A stretch of 64,000 nucleotides of DNA from Sphingomonas endophytica (GCF_014199415.1 NZ_JACIJN010000003.1:292205-356204); one strand, 5' to 3'. Shown: positions 1-8,971, counted from the stretch's first letter. Notes: generated by a model not told the origin, from the sequence alone. Made by a program: numbers and translations.

Positions 1-1424
1 GCGGTCATGCCGTCGACCGAGGTCACCGCGCGCAGCGCCAGCACGCTGTCATAGGTCCGCCCATCGCCCATCACCCCGACCGAGCGCACCGGCAGCAACA
101 CCGCGAACGCCTGCCAGATCGTGTCGTAGAGCCCCGCGTTGCGGATTTCCTCGAGATAGATCGCATCGGCCTTGCGCAGGATGTCGCAGCGCTCGCGCGT
201 CACCTCGCCGGGAATGCGGATCGCCAGCCCCGGCCCCGGGAACGGATGGCGGCTGACGAACACCTCGGGCAGCCCCAGCTCGCGGCCGAGCGCGCGGACC
301 TCATCCTTGAACAATTCGCGCAGCGGCTCGACGAGCTTCATGTTCATCCGCTCGGGCAGCCCGCCGACATTGTGGTGGCTCTTGATCGTCACCGACGGAC
401 CGCCGGTGAAGCTGACGCTCTCGATCACGTCCGGATAGAGCGTGCCCTGCGCGAGGAAGTCCGCGCCGCCGATCTTCTTCGCCTCCGCCTCGAACACGTC
501 GATGAAGGTCTTGCCGATGAACTTGCGCTTCGCCTCCGGGTCGGTGACGCCGGCCAGCCCGTCCATGAACAGGTCCTGCGCCTGCACGTGCACCAGCGGG
601 ATGTTATAGGCACCACGGAACAGCCCGACGACCTGCTCGGCCTCGCCCTGACGCAAGATGCCGCCGTCGACGAACACGCAGGTGAGCTGCTCGCCGATCG
701 CCTCGTGGATCAGTACCGCCGCGACTGCCGAATCGACCCCGCCCGACAGGCCGCAGATCACGCGCCGGTCGCCGACCTGTTCGCGGATCTCGGCGATCTT
801 GACGCTGCGGAACTCGGCCATCGTCCAGTCGCCGGCCAGCCCGCAGACGTGGCGCGCGAAATTGGCGATCAGCTTGGCGCCGTGCGGCGTGTGGACGACC
901 TCGGGGTGGAACTGCATCCCGTAGAAGCGCCGCGCCTCGTCGGCGGTGATCGCGAACGGCGCGCCGGGCGAGGAGGCGACGGGGGCGAAGCCGGGGGCGA
1001 GCGCCGCGACATGGTCGCCGTGGCTCATCCACACCTGATGCTTCTCGCCGGCCTGCCACAGCCCGTCGAACAGCGCGCAGGTCTGGTCGACCTGCACGAA
1101 CGCCAGCCCGAACTCGCCCGACATGCCCTTTTCGACGCGTCCGCCGAGCTGGGTGTTCATCACCTGCTGCCCGTAGCAGATGCCGAGCACGGGGACGCCG
1201 GCGTCGAAGATCTCCTGCGGCGCGCGCGGGCTGTTGTCATCGACCACCGACGCCGGGCCGCCCGACAGGATCACGCCCTTCGGCTTCAGCCGCGCGAACG
1301 CCTCGGCCGCGGACTGGAAGGGCGCGACCTCGCTATAGACTCCCGCCTCGCGGACGCGACGCGCGATCAGCTGGGTCACCTGGCTGCCGAAATCGACGAT
1401 GAGGATGTTGTCGGGATGCTCCAT
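1..1424 (-). CDS. guaA: GMP synthase (glutamine-hydrolysing), 3' end cut by the window edge
   Basis: Catalyses the last step of GMP synthesis, amidation of XMP with glutamine and ATP in the cytosol. About 474 codons are visible; the family is usually near 520, so roughly 45 C-terminal residues lie beyond position 1. Residues 5-195 form a class I glutamine amidotransferase domain with the nucleophile motif GICYGQQ (Cys83) and the HPE motif (His173). The ATP-pyrophosphatase loop LSGGVDS lies at residues 226-232. The ATG at 1424 gives the expected N-terminus ([15 protein letters not shown]). It lies downstream of map on the same strand, separated by a palindromic repeat. Identification is secure; only the 3' end is missing. 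Confidence 0.97.
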   Translation of the reverse strand, partial: MEHPDNILIVDFGSQVTQLIARRVREAGVYSEVAPFQSAAEAFARLKPKGVILSGGPASVVDDNSPRAPQEIFDAGVPVLGICYGQQVMNTQLGGRVEKGMSGEFGLAFVQVDQTCALFDGLWQAGEKHQVWMSHGDHVAALAPGFAPVASSPGAPFAITADEARRFYGMQFHPEVVHTPHGAKLIANFARHVCGLAGDWTMAEFRSVKIAEIREQVGDRRVICGLSGGVDSAVAAVLIHEAIGEQLTCVFVDGGILRQGEAEQVVGLFRGAYNIPLVHVQAQDLFMDGLAGVTDPEAKRKFIGKTFIDVFEAEAKKIGGADFLAQGTLYPDVIESVSFTGGPSVTIKSHHNVGGLPERMNMKLVEPLRELFKDEVRALGRELGLPEVFVSRHPFPGPGLAIRIPGEVTRERCDILRKADAIYLEEIRNAGLYDTIWQAFAVLLPVRSVGVMGDGRTYDSVLALRAVTSVDGMT

Positions 1425-1489
1425 GGCGGGCCTGTAGCGGGATGGCGCGCGGGGGGAAAGAGGGGCGCTTGAGGGTTCGACTTCTCACC

Positions 1490-1600
1490 CGTCATCCCGG
1501 ACCCTTCGGCAAGCTCAGGAGAGCCTTGATCCGGTATCCCCCTTCTTTCTTCCGACAGCAGGAAGAAGAAGCGGGGCCCCGGATCAAGTCCGGGGCGACG
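1490..1600. repeat. Dispersed palindromic repeat, family 1, with an internal insertion
   Basis: Long inverted repeat of the kind cgtcatcccggacttgat ... atcaagtccggggcgacg, found seven times in this window. This copy differs from the others because its left arm is split by about 23 extra bases (roughly 1501-1523) before the cttgatccgg segment resumes. It fills most of the guaA-map spacer. Confidence 0.8.
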
Positions 1601-1607
1601 AGAAGGG

Positions 1608-2396
1608 TCAGCCACGCACCCCTTTCGGCACCGTCTCGCCCTCGCGCAGCGTCAGCACCTCGACGCCGGTCGCGGTCACCGCCACCGTATGCTCGAATTG
1701 CGCGGAGAGCTTGCCGTCGCCGGTGACGACCGTCCAGCCGTCGTCGCGCGTCGCGACCTTACGCGTGCCCTGATTGACCATCGGCTCGACCGTGAAGGTC
1801 ATGCCCTCGCGCAGCACCGGACCGGTGCCGGGGCGACCGTAATTGAGCACCTCGGGTGCCTCGTGCATCTCGCGCCCGATGCCGTGGCCGCAAAAGTCGC
1901 GGACCACCGCATAGCCGTGCTGCTTGGCGTGGCGGTCGATCGCCGCGCCGACATCGCCGAGCCGCGCGCCCGCGCGGACCTGTGCGATCCCCTTCCACAT
2001 CGCTTCCTGCGCGACGCGCACCAGCCGCCGCGCGGCGGGCGCGACCTCGCCGACCAGATAGGTCTTGCTGGAGTCGGCGATGAAGCCGTTCTTCTCCAGC
2101 GTGATGTCGAGATTGACGATGTCGCCGTCGCGGATCACGTCGGCGTCGTTCGGCACGCCGTGGCAGACGACCTGGTTGATCGAACTATTGAGCACGAACG
2201 CGAAGTCATACTGCCCCTTGCTGGCGGGACGCGCGTGCAGCTCGTCGACGATATAGCGCTCGACCCGGTCGTTGATCGCCAGCGTCGACTGGCCGGCGAG
2301 CGTCTCGCGGTCGAGCATCGCGAACACCTGCGCGAGCAGCCGGCCGGACTCGCGCATCAGCGCCAGCTCGTCCGGAGTCTTGAGGATCGCGGTCAT
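1608..2396 (-). CDS. map: Type I methionine aminopeptidase (copy 1)
   Basis: Removes the initiator methionine from nascent proteins. The product is 262 residues, close to the E. coli length. The metal ligands of the pita-bread fold are visible: Asp in NLDIT, Asp in FIADSSKTY, His in CGHGIGREMHEAP, Glu in FTVEPMVN and Glu in SAQFEH. The ATG at 2396 (MTAILKTPDELALM) fits the family N-terminus and overlaps the stop of the upstream ParD-like gene as ATGA, which indicates translational coupling. A second, different methionine aminopeptidase is encoded at 43787-44611, so this genome has at least two. Confidence 0.96.
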   Translation of the reverse strand: MTAILKTPDELALMRESGRLLAQVFAMLDRETLAGQSTLAINDRVERYIVDELHARPASKGQYDFAFVLNSSINQVVCHGVPNDADVIRDGDIVNLDITLEKNGFIADSSKTYLVGEVAPAARRLVRVAQEAMWKGIAQVRAGARLGDVGAAIDRHAKQHGYAVVRDFCGHGIGREMHEAPEVLNYGRPGTGPVLREGMTFTVEPMVNQGTRKVATRDDGWTVVTGDGKLSAQFEHTVAVTATGVEVLTLREGETVPKGVRG

Positions 2397-2587
2397 GCAG
2401 CGGTCGCGATCGGCACGGCAGCGCGCTCGCGGGCGACGATCTCGTTGAACGACAGGGTCGGGTTCGCCTCGGCGAGCATCCCGATCTTCATCCAGAATTC
2501 CGCCTGCGCATTGATCGAGCGGCACATCACCGTGCTCGCGCGACGCGCTTCCTCATGGAGCACGTCGTCGATCTTCACAATGCCCAC
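2393..2587 (-). CDS. ParD-like antitoxin-family protein
   Basis: Small 64-residue protein with the conserved stretches KIDDVLHEEA, MCRSINAQAEFW and NPTLSFNEI of the ParD-like family, which is related to ribbon-helix-helix antitoxins. No toxin gene is adjacent; its partner is map, whose ATG overlaps the TGA of this gene. I chose the GTG at 2587 because a GGAG sits about 7 bases before it; an upstream ATG at 2614 would add nine residues without a ribosome site. Its role is unknown. The arrangement suggests a DNA-binding autoregulator of map rather than a toxin-antitoxin pair. Confidence 0.75.
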   Translation of the reverse strand: MGIVKIDDVLHEEARRASTVMCRSINAQAEFWMKIGMLAEANPTLSFNEIVARERAAVPIATAA

Positions 2588-2612
2588 ACAACTTCTCCAC
2601 GCACTTATCAAC

Positions 2613-2625
2613 ATACGAAGCGTAT
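2613..2625. promoter_or_regulatory. Short palindrome upstream of the ParD-like gene
   Basis: Perfect inverted repeat atacg-aag-cgtat, 26-38 bases before the GTG of the ParD-like gene. The position suits an operator for autoregulation, which is usual for ribbon-helix-helix proteins. This is inferred from symmetry and position only. Confidence 0.35.
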
Positions 2626-2655
2626 ACGGTGTGGATAGCCGAGTGTCACCTCATC

Positions 2656-2750
2656 CGTCATTCCCGCGTAGGCGGGAATCCAGAACCCAGGGCGTTTCGA
2701 AAGAGTCGTGAGGCCAGTGCGTCTGGATTCCCGCCTTCGCGGGAATGACG
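2656..2750. repeat. Dispersed palindromic repeat, family 2
   Basis: Inverted repeat cgtcattcccgcgtaggcgg ... ccgccttcgcgggaatgacg with a central variable part. Another copy is at 60648-60742. It occupies most of the spacer between the ParD-like gene and the end of rplQ. Confidence 0.8.
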
Positions 2751-2785
2751 GCCGGGCGAGACTGTCGGGCACCGGCCACATCACG

Positions 2786-2814
2786 AAAAAGGCCGCCCCG
2801 TTGCCGGAGCGGCC
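2786..2814 (-). terminator. Intrinsic terminator after rplQ
   Basis: On the minus strand a GC-rich hairpin (ggccgctccgg / ccggggcggcc type, nine or more pairs) is followed by TTTTT. It lies 26 bases after the rplQ stop and ends the rpsM-rpsK-rpoA-rplQ unit. Confidence 0.85.
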
Positions 2815-2839
2815 TGTTCGTTTCAGCGCGGTCGCCCGA

Positions 2840-3265
2840 TCAGGCGGCGGCGTCGAAATCCTCGTCGTCGTTCATCACCGGACCCGAGTCCTGGCCCTTG
2901 GCCGAGACGTCGCGGTCGACGAACTCGATGATCGCCATCGGCGAGGCATCCGACGCGCGGATGCCGGCCTTGATGATGCGCGTGTAACCGCCGTTGCGGT
3001 CGGCGTAGCGCTTGGCGAGCACGTCGAACAGCTTGACCAGCTGCGCGTCGTCGAGCAGCCGGGCGTGCGCCAGACGGCGGTTCGACAGGCCGCCCTTCTT
3101 GCCGAGCGTCACCAGCTTCTCGATGTACGGACGCAGTTCCTTCGCCTTGGCGACGGTGGTGGTGATCTGCTCATGCTTGATGAGCGCGGCCGACATGTTG
3201 CGGAACAGCGCGATGCGATGTGCCGAGGTACGCTGCAGCTTACGACCGCCTACACGATGGCGCAT
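2840..3265 (-). CDS. rplQ: 50S ribosomal protein L17
   Basis: Large-subunit protein, last gene of the alpha operon. The 141 residues begin with the diagnostic [17 protein letters not shown] and contain LGKKGG and NGGYTRI. The C-terminus has the acidic tail common in alphaproteobacteria. It follows rpoA across a 257-base spacer that holds a three-hairpin element and a half repeat, which is unusually long for this pair. A terminator follows. Confidence 0.97.
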   Translation of the reverse strand: MRHRVGGRKLQRTSAHRIALFRNMSAALIKHEQITTTVAKAKELRPYIEKLVTLGKKGGLSNRRLAHARLLDDAQLVKLFDVLAKRYADRNGGYTRIIKAGIRASDASPMAIIEFVDRDVSAKGQDSGPVMNDDEDFDAAA

Positions 3266-3344
3266 GATAGTCTTCCTTCTCGTTCGTCAGGGGGCCGTTC
3301 GACGGAACCCCGGGACAGGTGAGGACGGTGGCTCACCCGATTTG

Positions 3345-3377
3345 CCGTCGCCGCTGCGGAGGCAGGGGCCCATGTCT
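3345..3377. repeat. Half copy of dispersed repeat family 4
   Basis: The segment gccgtcgccgctgcggaggc plus ggggcccatgtct matches one arm of the full inverted repeat at 48895-49029. The second arm is absent. Confidence 0.55.
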
Positions 3378-3426
3378 GGTTCGGCGTTCGGGACGCCGGT
3401 TGTTATCGCAGGAGGTGGCCGGGTGG

Positions 3427-3516
3427 CGACGCGGCAGAGCCGCGTCGTCGGTCGGGGCGGCTGGCCGCCCCGCCGGCCGGGCTTGCGCCGTCTCGCGCGT
3501 AGCATGGCTACGCGCG
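3427..3516 (-). repeat. Three-hairpin 3'-UTR element, copy A (after rpoA)
   Basis: In rpoA transcript order, starting 6 bases after the stop: stem 1 (3507-3516 with 3494-3503, 10 perfect pairs), the segment agacggcgcaag, the core GGCCGGC, stem 2 (3465-3472 with 3453-3460, 8 pairs), the core CCGACGACGC, and stem 3 (3439-3447 with 3427-3435, 9 pairs). The same order of stems and cores occurs after fusA and glnA. No T-run follows, so it is not itself an intrinsic terminator. Confidence 0.75.
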
Positions 3517-3522
3517 TGCGGC

Positions 3523-4587
3523 TCAGCCCATGATTTCCTGCTCGAGCTTCTTGGCGACTTCCTCGATGTTCTCGGGCGGCCAGCCGGGGATTTCCATCCC
3601 AAGCCGCAGCCCCATCGACGACAGCACTTCCTTGATCTCGTTGAGCGACTTGCGGCCGAAGTTCGGCGTGCGCAGCATCTCGGCCTCGGTCTTGCCGACC
3701 AGATCGCCGATATAGATGATGTTGTCGTTCTTGAGGCAGTTCGCCGAACGGACCGACAGTTCCAGCTCGTCGACCTTCTTAAGCAGGTAACGGTTGATCT
3801 GCGCGGTGTCGCTCGGGGCCTCGCCACCCGTCGCCGCCGGCGCGGCAACGCCGATCGGCGCCGACCGCGTGACCGACGAATCGTCGAAGTGGACGAACAG
3901 CGCCAGCTGGTCCTGAAGGATGCGACCGGCATAGCCGACCGCGTCTTCCGGGGTCACGGTGCCGTCGGTCTCGATCGTCAGCGTCAGCTTGTCGTAATCC
4001 AGGTCCTGCCCGACGCGGGTCGGGTCGACCTTGTACGATACCTGACGTACCGGCGAGTAGAGCGCGTCGACCGGGATCAGCCCGATCGGCGCATCCGCCG
4101 GACGGTTGTTGACCGCCGCGACATAGCCCTTACCGACATCGGCGGTCAGTTCCATGTTGAACGTCGCGCCCTCGTCGAGATGGCAGATGACCAGCTCGGG
4201 GTTCATCACCTCGATGTCGCCCGACACCGCGATGTCGCCCGCCTTCACCTCGGCGGGGCCGGTGGCGGAAAGCTGGAGCCGCTTCGGGCCTTCGCCCTGC
4301 ATCCGGATCGCGATCTGCTTCACGTTCAGGACGATGTCGGTCACGTCCTCGCGAACGCCCGCAAGCGAGCTGAACTCGTGGAGCACGTTCTCGATCTTGA
4401 TCGACGTCACCGCCGCGCCCTGCAGCGACGACAGCAGCACGCGCCGCAGCGCGTTGCCCAGCGTGAGGCCGAAGCCCCGCTCCAGCGGCTCGGCGACGAA
4501 GGTCGCCTTGCGCTTGCCGTCACCGCTCTTCTTTTCGAGCTGGTTGGGCTTCTTCAGTTCTTGCCAGTTCTTTGCGTTGACAGACAA
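3523..4587 (-). CDS. rpoA: RNA polymerase alpha subunit
   Basis: Scaffold subunit of RNA polymerase. The N-terminal domain (about residues 20-240) holds the dimerisation motif [17 protein letters not shown]. The C-terminal domain (about 265-330) holds [11 protein letters not shown] and [14 protein letters not shown], which bind UP elements and activators. No ATG exists near the expected N-terminus. I chose the TTG at 4587 (TTG TCT GTC AAC), preceded by GGGGA, which gives 354 residues, the usual length in sphingomonads. A GTG at 4653 would add 22 atypical residues. It lies between rpsK and rplQ; rpsD is absent, as is normal in alphaproteobacteria. Confidence 0.95.
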   Translation of the reverse strand: MSVNAKNWQELKKPNQLEKKSGDGKRKATFVAEPLERGFGLTLGNALRRVLLSSLQGAAVTSIKIENVLHEFSSLAGVREDVTDIVLNVKQIAIRMQGEGPKRLQLSATGPAEVKAGDIAVSGDIEVMNPELVICHLDEGATFNMELTADVGKGYVAAVNNRPADAPIGLIPVDALYSPVRQVSYKVDPTRVGQDLDYDKLTLTIETDGTVTPEDAVGYAGRILQDQLALFVHFDDSSVTRSAPIGVAAPAATGGEAPSDTAQINRYLLKKVDELELSVRSANCLKNDNIIYIGDLVGKTEAEMLRTPNFGRKSLNEIKEVLSSMGLRLGMEIPGWPPENIEEVAKKLEQEIMG

Positions 4588-4681
4588 GCTCTCGTCCCCT
4601 GGGGTTGGGCCGGACGCGGGGGACGCGTACGGCCGGGTAATGAACGTGGCCACTCGTCAGCGGCCACGCGAAGCGTGATCG

Positions 4682-5071
4682 TCAGACGCGACGGCGCTTG
4701 GACGGGCGGACGCCGTTGTGCGGGATCGAGGTCACGTCGCGGATCGACGTGATCTGGAAACCGACCGCCTGCAGCGCGCGCAGTGCCGATTCGCGGCCCG
4801 AACCGGGGCCCTTGACCTCGACCTCGAGCGTGCGGACGCCGTGCTCGGCGGCCTTCTTGCCCGCGTCCTCGGCTGCGACCTGCGCCGCATACGGGGTCGA
4901 CTTGCGGCTGCCCTTGAACCCCATCATGCCGGCCGACGACCAGCTGATCGCATTGCCCTGCGCATCGGTGATGGTGATCATGGTGTTGTTGAAGCTGGCG
5001 TTCACGTGCGCGACGCCCGCGGTGATGTTCTTGCGCTCGCGCCGACGAATGCGCTGCGGTGCCTGTGCCAT
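4682..5071 (-). CDS. rpsK: 30S ribosomal protein S11
   Basis: Platform protein of the small subunit, 129 residues. Motifs [29 protein letters not shown] and the C-terminal [12 protein letters not shown] are diagnostic. It starts at the ATG preceding [11 protein letters not shown], 83 bases downstream of rpsM, in the alpha operon. Confidence 0.97.
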   Translation of the reverse strand: MAQAPQRIRRRERKNITAGVAHVNASFNNTMITITDAQGNAISWSSAGMMGFKGSRKSTPYAAQVAAEDAGKKAAEHGVRTLEVEVKGPGSGRESALRALQAVGFQITSIRDVTSIPHNGVRPSKRRRV

Positions 5072-5154
5072 ATGGTATTCCTGACCTTATCTTACAACGC
5101 GGCCGGGAGGCGTGAACCTGCAACCGGCCAACGGAGAGGAAGAAGCGCTGACGC

Positions 5155-5523
5155 TTACTTCTTCTTGCCGGCGATCGGCTTCGCCTTGCCCTTGCGGGTA
5201 CGCGCGTTGGTGTGCGTGCGCTGGCCGCGGACCGGCAGGCCCTTGCGGTGACGCAGGCCGCGATAGCAGGCCAGATCCATCAGGCGCTTGATGTTCATCG
5301 CGGTCTCGCGACGCAGATCACCCTCGACCGTGTGGTCGGCGTCGATCGTCTCGCGGATCTGCAGCACTTCCTGATCGCTCAGGTCCTGCACGCGACGATC
5401 GGCGGCGATGTTCAGCTTCGTGGTGATTTCCAGCGCCTTGGCCGGACCGATGCCGTGGATATAGGTCAGCGCGATCAGAACGCGCTTGTTGGTCGGGATA
5501 TTGACACCCGCGATACGTGCCAT
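5155..5523 (-). CDS. rpsM: 30S ribosomal protein S13
   Basis: Head protein of the 30S subunit contacting the P-site tRNA and the intersubunit bridge. The 122 residues start [15 protein letters not shown] at the ATG at 5523, with GAG-type purines just upstream, contain [10 protein letters not shown], and end in a basic tail. First gene of the rpsM-rpsK-rpoA-rplQ unit. The preceding spacer of about 165 bases can hold its promoter, though I see no clear motif. Confidence 0.97.
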   Translation of the reverse strand: MARIAGVNIPTNKRVLIALTYIHGIGPAKALEITTKLNIAADRRVQDLSDQEVLQIRETIDADHTVEGDLRRETAMNIKRLMDLACYRGLRHRKGLPVRGQRTHTNARTRKGKAKPIAGKKK

Positions 5524-5689
5524 GAAGTTTTTCTCCTGTGCTCCACGGGATGCGGCATGGCTGCCACGCACCCCATCTCGTCGCATTGCAACTCCGCCCC
5601 GCCGCCTCCCGTTGTCCTGGCCGCGAGCGCGGCAAAAACGGCAGGCACGAACGTACCGCCGGGAATCGATGGATTGGAAGGAAGAGCGG

Positions 5690-5947
5690 TTAGGCGGGCG
5701 GTAACGTCGTGTCAAGCGACGGGTTCCGCTCGATTCGCCGCAACTGGCTCCAGCGCCGCAACGCCACGACGAACCACGCCAGTTCGACCAGCCCGAACGG
5801 CCACGCGCCTTGCAGGAAGCCGTAGGCCGATCCCAGCAGGCAGCCGATCGCGAACAGCAACGTCCAAAAGGCCGCGCGCGCCTCCAGCGCGTAGCAGATC
5901 AACGTGAAGGTGACCGCGAACAGTCCGAAGGCGGTGAGCGCATCCAT
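5690..5947 (-). CDS. Small membrane protein, unknown function
   Basis: About 85 residues from the ATG at 5947 ([14 protein letters not shown]). Two hydrophobic segments (about residues 3-20 and 27-45) and a third amphipathic stretch (about 50-66) predict a small inner-membrane protein ending in a charged tail. I do not recognise a family. It lies between the adk terminator and rpsM on the same strand, so it has its own promoter or forms a short leader cistron. The longer frame to 6046 is unlikely because its extra N-terminus is arginine- and glycine-rich shadow sequence. Confidence 0.6.
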   Translation of the reverse strand: MDALTAFGLFAVTFTLICYALEARAAFWTLLFAIGCLLGSAYGFLQGAWPFGLVELAWFVVALRRWSQLRRIERNPSLDTTLPPA

Positions 5948-5995
5948 GCGCCGCCTTGTTACCCAGACGCACCGCGAGGACCACCCCGCCGCGCC

Positions 5996-6037
5996 GAAAA
6001 AGAAAAGGCCGACGGAGGACAGGGAACCTCCGCCGGC
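5996..6037 (-). terminator. Intrinsic terminator after adk
   Basis: Minus-strand hairpin of 11 pairs (6027-6037 with 6008-6018, one G-U) with an 8-base loop, followed by CTTTTCTTTTT. It lies about 150 bases beyond the adk stop and closes the spc unit. The 240-base spacer 5948-6189 holds nothing else I can identify. Confidence 0.85.
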
Positions 6038-6189
6038 CATCGCCAACCTTCGGGAGTTCAGGCGGCGATCAGTGCCGTCGCCCTCGGGAGAAAGAAGCGA
6101 CGGGGCAGCGTGCGTCTCGCTGCCGACCCGATCGCCTCTACACCTCCCAACCCCACGATCGCCTTACGCGACCATGACATTTCCGTCAC

Positions 6190-6846
6190 TTATTGCGCGG
6201 GCACCGCCTCAAGGATCGACTCGATCTGCGCGGTCACCGCGTCCATCGCACCCATGCCGTCGACCCGCGTCACGAGCCCACGCGCTTCGTAGATCGGGAT
6301 GATCGGCGCGGTCTTGGCGCGATATTCCGCCATCCGCGTCCGCACCGTCGCCTCGTTGTCGTCGGGACGACGCTTGAACTCGTGCGCGCCGCACACGTCG
6401 CAGGTGCCCTCGACCTTCGGCTGCTTGAAGCGATCGTGATAGCCCGCGCCACAATTGCCGCAGGTGAAGCGCCCGACGATCCGCTCGACAAGCGCATCCT
6501 CGTCGACTTCCAGCTCGATCACCGCATCGAGCTTCTGCCCGCGCTCGTCGAGCAACAGGTCGAGCGCATCGGCCTGCGCGGCGGTGCGCGGATAGCCGTC
6601 GAAGATCGCGCCGTTCGCGGTGCCGGCGTCGAGTCGCTCGCCGATCAGCGCCGAGACGATCGCGTCGCTGACCAGCTCGCCAGCCTCCATCACCGCCTTG
6701 GCCTGCAAGCCGACCGGCGTGCCCGCCTTCACCGCGGCGCGCAGCATGTCACCGGTGGACAGCTGCACCATGTCATGGTGCTCGACCAGCCGTTGCGCCT
6801 GGGTTCCCTTGCCCGCCCCCGGCGGCCCCAGCAGAATGATGTTCAC
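6190..6846 (-). CDS. adk: Adenylate kinase, zinc-lid type
   Basis: Interconverts ATP + AMP and 2 ADP. The 218 residues have the P-loop GPPGAGKGT at 7-15, the NMP-binding STGDMLR at 30-36 and DGYPRT at 83-88. The lid carries four cysteines (129, 132, 149, 152) in a CxxC ... CxxC pattern, the zinc-binding form seen in many Gram-positives and alphaproteobacteria but absent in E. coli. The start is the GTG at 6846, directly before AACATCATCCTGC and behind GGGGAGAG. It follows secY by 43 bases and ends the spc operon. Confidence 0.97.
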   Translation of the reverse strand: MNIILLGPPGAGKGTQAQRLVEHHDMVQLSTGDMLRAAVKAGTPVGLQAKAVMEAGELVSDAIVSALIGERLDAGTANGAIFDGYPRTAAQADALDLLLDERGQKLDAVIELEVDEDALVERIVGRFTCGNCGAGYHDRFKQPKVEGTCDVCGAHEFKRRPDDNEATVRTRMAEYRAKTAPIIPIYEARGLVTRVDGMGAMDAVTAQIESILEAVPAQ

Positions 6847-6889
6847 CGAACTCTCCCCTTTGCGCCCGTCCCTGCCGGGCGTCATTGCC

Positions 6890-8236
6890 TCAGCGGCGGC
6901 GCGCGCCCTTCAGCTTCGCCTTCTTGATGAGATCGCCGTACTGGTGCGCCAGCAGGTGCGACTGGATCTGCGTCACCGTATCCATCGTCACGTTGACGAC
7001 GATCAGCAGGCTGGTCCCGCCCAGATAGAAGGGGATCGACAGCGCCGACACCAGATATTCCGGCACGACGCAGATGAAGGTCAGATACGCCGCGCCGATC
7101 ACCGTGATGCGGGTCAGCACGTAATCGAAATAGCTCTCGGTGTTCTTGCCGGGGCGGATGCCCGGGATGAACCCGCCGTAGCGCTTCAGATTCTCGGCCG
7201 TCTCCTCGGGGTTGAACACCACCGCGGTGTAGAAGAACGAGAAGAAGATGATCCCGGCGGCGTAGAGCGCCATGTACACCGGCGAGCCATGCTGGAGATA
7301 CTGGTTCAGCCCGATCAGGATGTCGCCGAAGCGGCTCTCGCCCGCGACGCGGTTGCCCGCGAACTGCGTGATCGTCAGCGGCAGCAGCAGCAGCGACGAA
7401 GCGAAGATCGGAGGGATCACGCCCGCGGTGTTGATCTTGAGCGGCAGGTGGCTGCGATCGGCCTGCATCCCGCGCTGCGTCTGGCGCTTGGGATATTGGA
7501 TCAGGATGCGGCGCTGCGCGCGCTCCATGAAGCAGATCAGCAGGATCAGCCCGACCACCACGACCACGATCGCGATGATCGACACCGCGCTGGTCGACCC
7601 CGAACGCCCGCCTTCGAGCAGGTTGAGCAACGTCGTCGGCAGATGCGCGACGATGCCGGCCATGATGATCAGCGACACGCCGTTGCCGATGCCGCGGCTG
7701 GTGATCTGCTCACCCAGCCACATCAGGAACATCGTCCCGCCGATCAGCGAGATCACCGCGCCGACGCGGAACAGCATCCCCGGCTCGATCACCGCGCCGC
7801 CGGCCTCGAGCCCGCGTGCGATGAAATAGCCCTGCACCGCGGTCAGGCCGACGGTGCCGTAGCGGGTATATTGGTTGAGCTTCTTGCGCCCCGACTCGCC
7901 TTCCTTCTTGATCGCGGCGAGCTGCGGGCTCAGCGAGGTCGCGAGCTGCACGACGATCGACGCCGTGATGTACGGCATCACGCCGAGCGCGATCAGCGAC
8001 GCGCGCGACAGCGAGCCGCCCGAGAAGGTGTTGAAGAAGTCGAGCACGCCGCCCTTCATCCGTTCGGCCAGCACGCCGAGCTGCGTCGGGTCGATCCCCG
8101 GCAGCGGAACGTAGCTGAGCAGACGGAAAACGATCAGCGCGCCGATCGTAAACCACAGTCGCTTCTTGAGGTCGGTAGCCTGCGAGAATTTCGCGAGGCT
8201 GATGCTCTGCGCCATCTGGTCGGCTGCGGATGCCAT
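6890..8236 (-). CDS. secY: Preprotein translocase subunit SecY
   Basis: Channel-forming subunit of the Sec translocon in the inner membrane, 448 residues with ten transmembrane helices. Recognisable parts are RLLSYVPLPGID after helix 1, the plug and helix 2 region ASLIALGVMPYITASIVVQL, and the cytoplasmic loops containing GYFIARGLE and PGIRPG. It starts at ATG 8236. A 213-base spacer with two strong hairpins separates it from rplO, longer than usual within a spc operon. Confidence 0.97.
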   Translation of the reverse strand: MASAADQMAQSISLAKFSQATDLKKRLWFTIGALIVFRLLSYVPLPGIDPTQLGVLAERMKGGVLDFFNTFSGGSLSRASLIALGVMPYITASIVVQLATSLSPQLAAIKKEGESGRKKLNQYTRYGTVGLTAVQGYFIARGLEAGGAVIEPGMLFRVGAVISLIGGTMFLMWLGEQITSRGIGNGVSLIIMAGIVAHLPTTLLNLLEGGRSGSTSAVSIIAIVVVVVGLILLICFMERAQRRILIQYPKRQTQRGMQADRSHLPLKINTAGVIPPIFASSLLLLPLTITQFAGNRVAGESRFGDILIGLNQYLQHGSPVYMALYAAGIIFFSFFYTAVVFNPEETAENLKRYGGFIPGIRPGKNTESYFDYVLTRITVIGAAYLTFICVVPEYLVSALSIPFYLGGTSLLIVVNVTMDTVTQIQSHLLAHQYGDLIKKAKLKGARRR

Positions 8237-8372
8237 CGTGTCGGTGTATCCTGGAAACGAAGAACGGCGGGATGCGTTTGTACCGCCCCGCCGCTCATAT
8301 AGGCGCTTGGCGCGCCTTGTCTAACCCGGTGAGGCGCGAACGGCGGGAAAGCCGGCAGGTCGGGCGTCCCGC

Positions 8373-8439
8373 GCGCGCGGTTGCCGCGCGCCACCGGCCC
8401 GGAAACGACGAAGGGGCGCGGACCCAGCCCGCGCCCCTT
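8373..8439 (-). other. Pair of strong hairpins between rplO and secY
   Basis: Two stems occur in the rplO-secY spacer. One pairs 8411-8420 with about 8430-8439 (aaggggcgcgg type, 10 or more pairs, followed on the minus strand by cgtcgttt). The other pairs 8373-8380 with 8384-8391 (gcgcgcgg-ttg-ccgcgcgc). The T-run after the first is weak, so this may be partial attenuation or RNA protection rather than full termination. Confidence 0.5.
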
Positions 8440-8449
8440 CCCCGATTCG

Positions 8450-8971
8450 TTATGCCTGCGTGCGCGCGTTCTGCGCGGTGCGGTGCTTGGCCTTGGCCTT
8501 TTCCGCAGCCGGCACGATCTCTGGCACGGTGACCGAGCCACCCGCCTTTTCGACCGCTTCGCGCGCCGACGCCGAAACGCCCGCGACGGTGAAGTTCAGC
8601 TTCGCCGAATACTCGCCCTTGGCGAGCAGTCGGACGCCGTCCTTGCCGCCACGCGCCAGACCGGCCGCCTTCAGCGCGCCATGGTCGATGTCGGTTGCGG
8701 TCAGCTTGCCCGAGTCGATCGCCTTCTGGATCGCGCCCAGGTTCACCTCGGCATAATCCTTGGCGAAGATGTTGTTGAAGCCGCGCTTCGGCAGCCGCAT
8801 GTGAAGCGGCATCTGGCCGCCCTCGAAGCCCGCGATCGACACGCCTTCGCGGCTCTTCTGGCCCTTCTGACCGCGACCGCCGGTCTTGCCCTTGCCCGAG
8901 CCGATGCCGCGACCGACCCGGATCTTGCGGTGACGGGCGCCCTGGTTGTCGCTGAGTTCGTTGAGCTTCAT
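8450..8971 (-). CDS. rplO: 50S ribosomal protein L15
   Basis: Assembly protein of the large subunit, 173 residues from the ATG at 8971 ([13 protein letters not shown]). The glycine-rich RNA-binding segment [15 protein letters not shown] and [15 protein letters not shown] are diagnostic. An upstream in-frame ATG three codons earlier is possible, but the chosen start matches the family. The C-terminus is alanine- and lysine-rich. It follows rpmD by 96 bases. Confidence 0.96.
   Translation of the reverse strand: MKLNELSDNQGARHRKIRVGRGIGSGKGKTGGRGQKGQKSREGVSIAGFEGGQMPLHMRLPKRGFNNIFAKDYAEVNLGAIQKAIDSGKLTATDIDHGALKAAGLARGGKDGVRLLAKGEYSAKLNFTVAGVSASAREAVEKAGGSVTVPEIVPAAEKAKAKHRTAQNARTQA

Noticed and set aside
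2393..2614. Toxin-antitoxin module
   Set aside because: Only the antitoxin-like half is present; the coupled neighbour is map, and no RelE/ParE-like frame exists on either side.
4588..4653. Upstream extension of rpoA to the GTG at 4653
   Set aside because: The 22 added residues are not family-like and lack a ribosome site, while TTG at 4587 has GGGGA upstream and gives the expected length.
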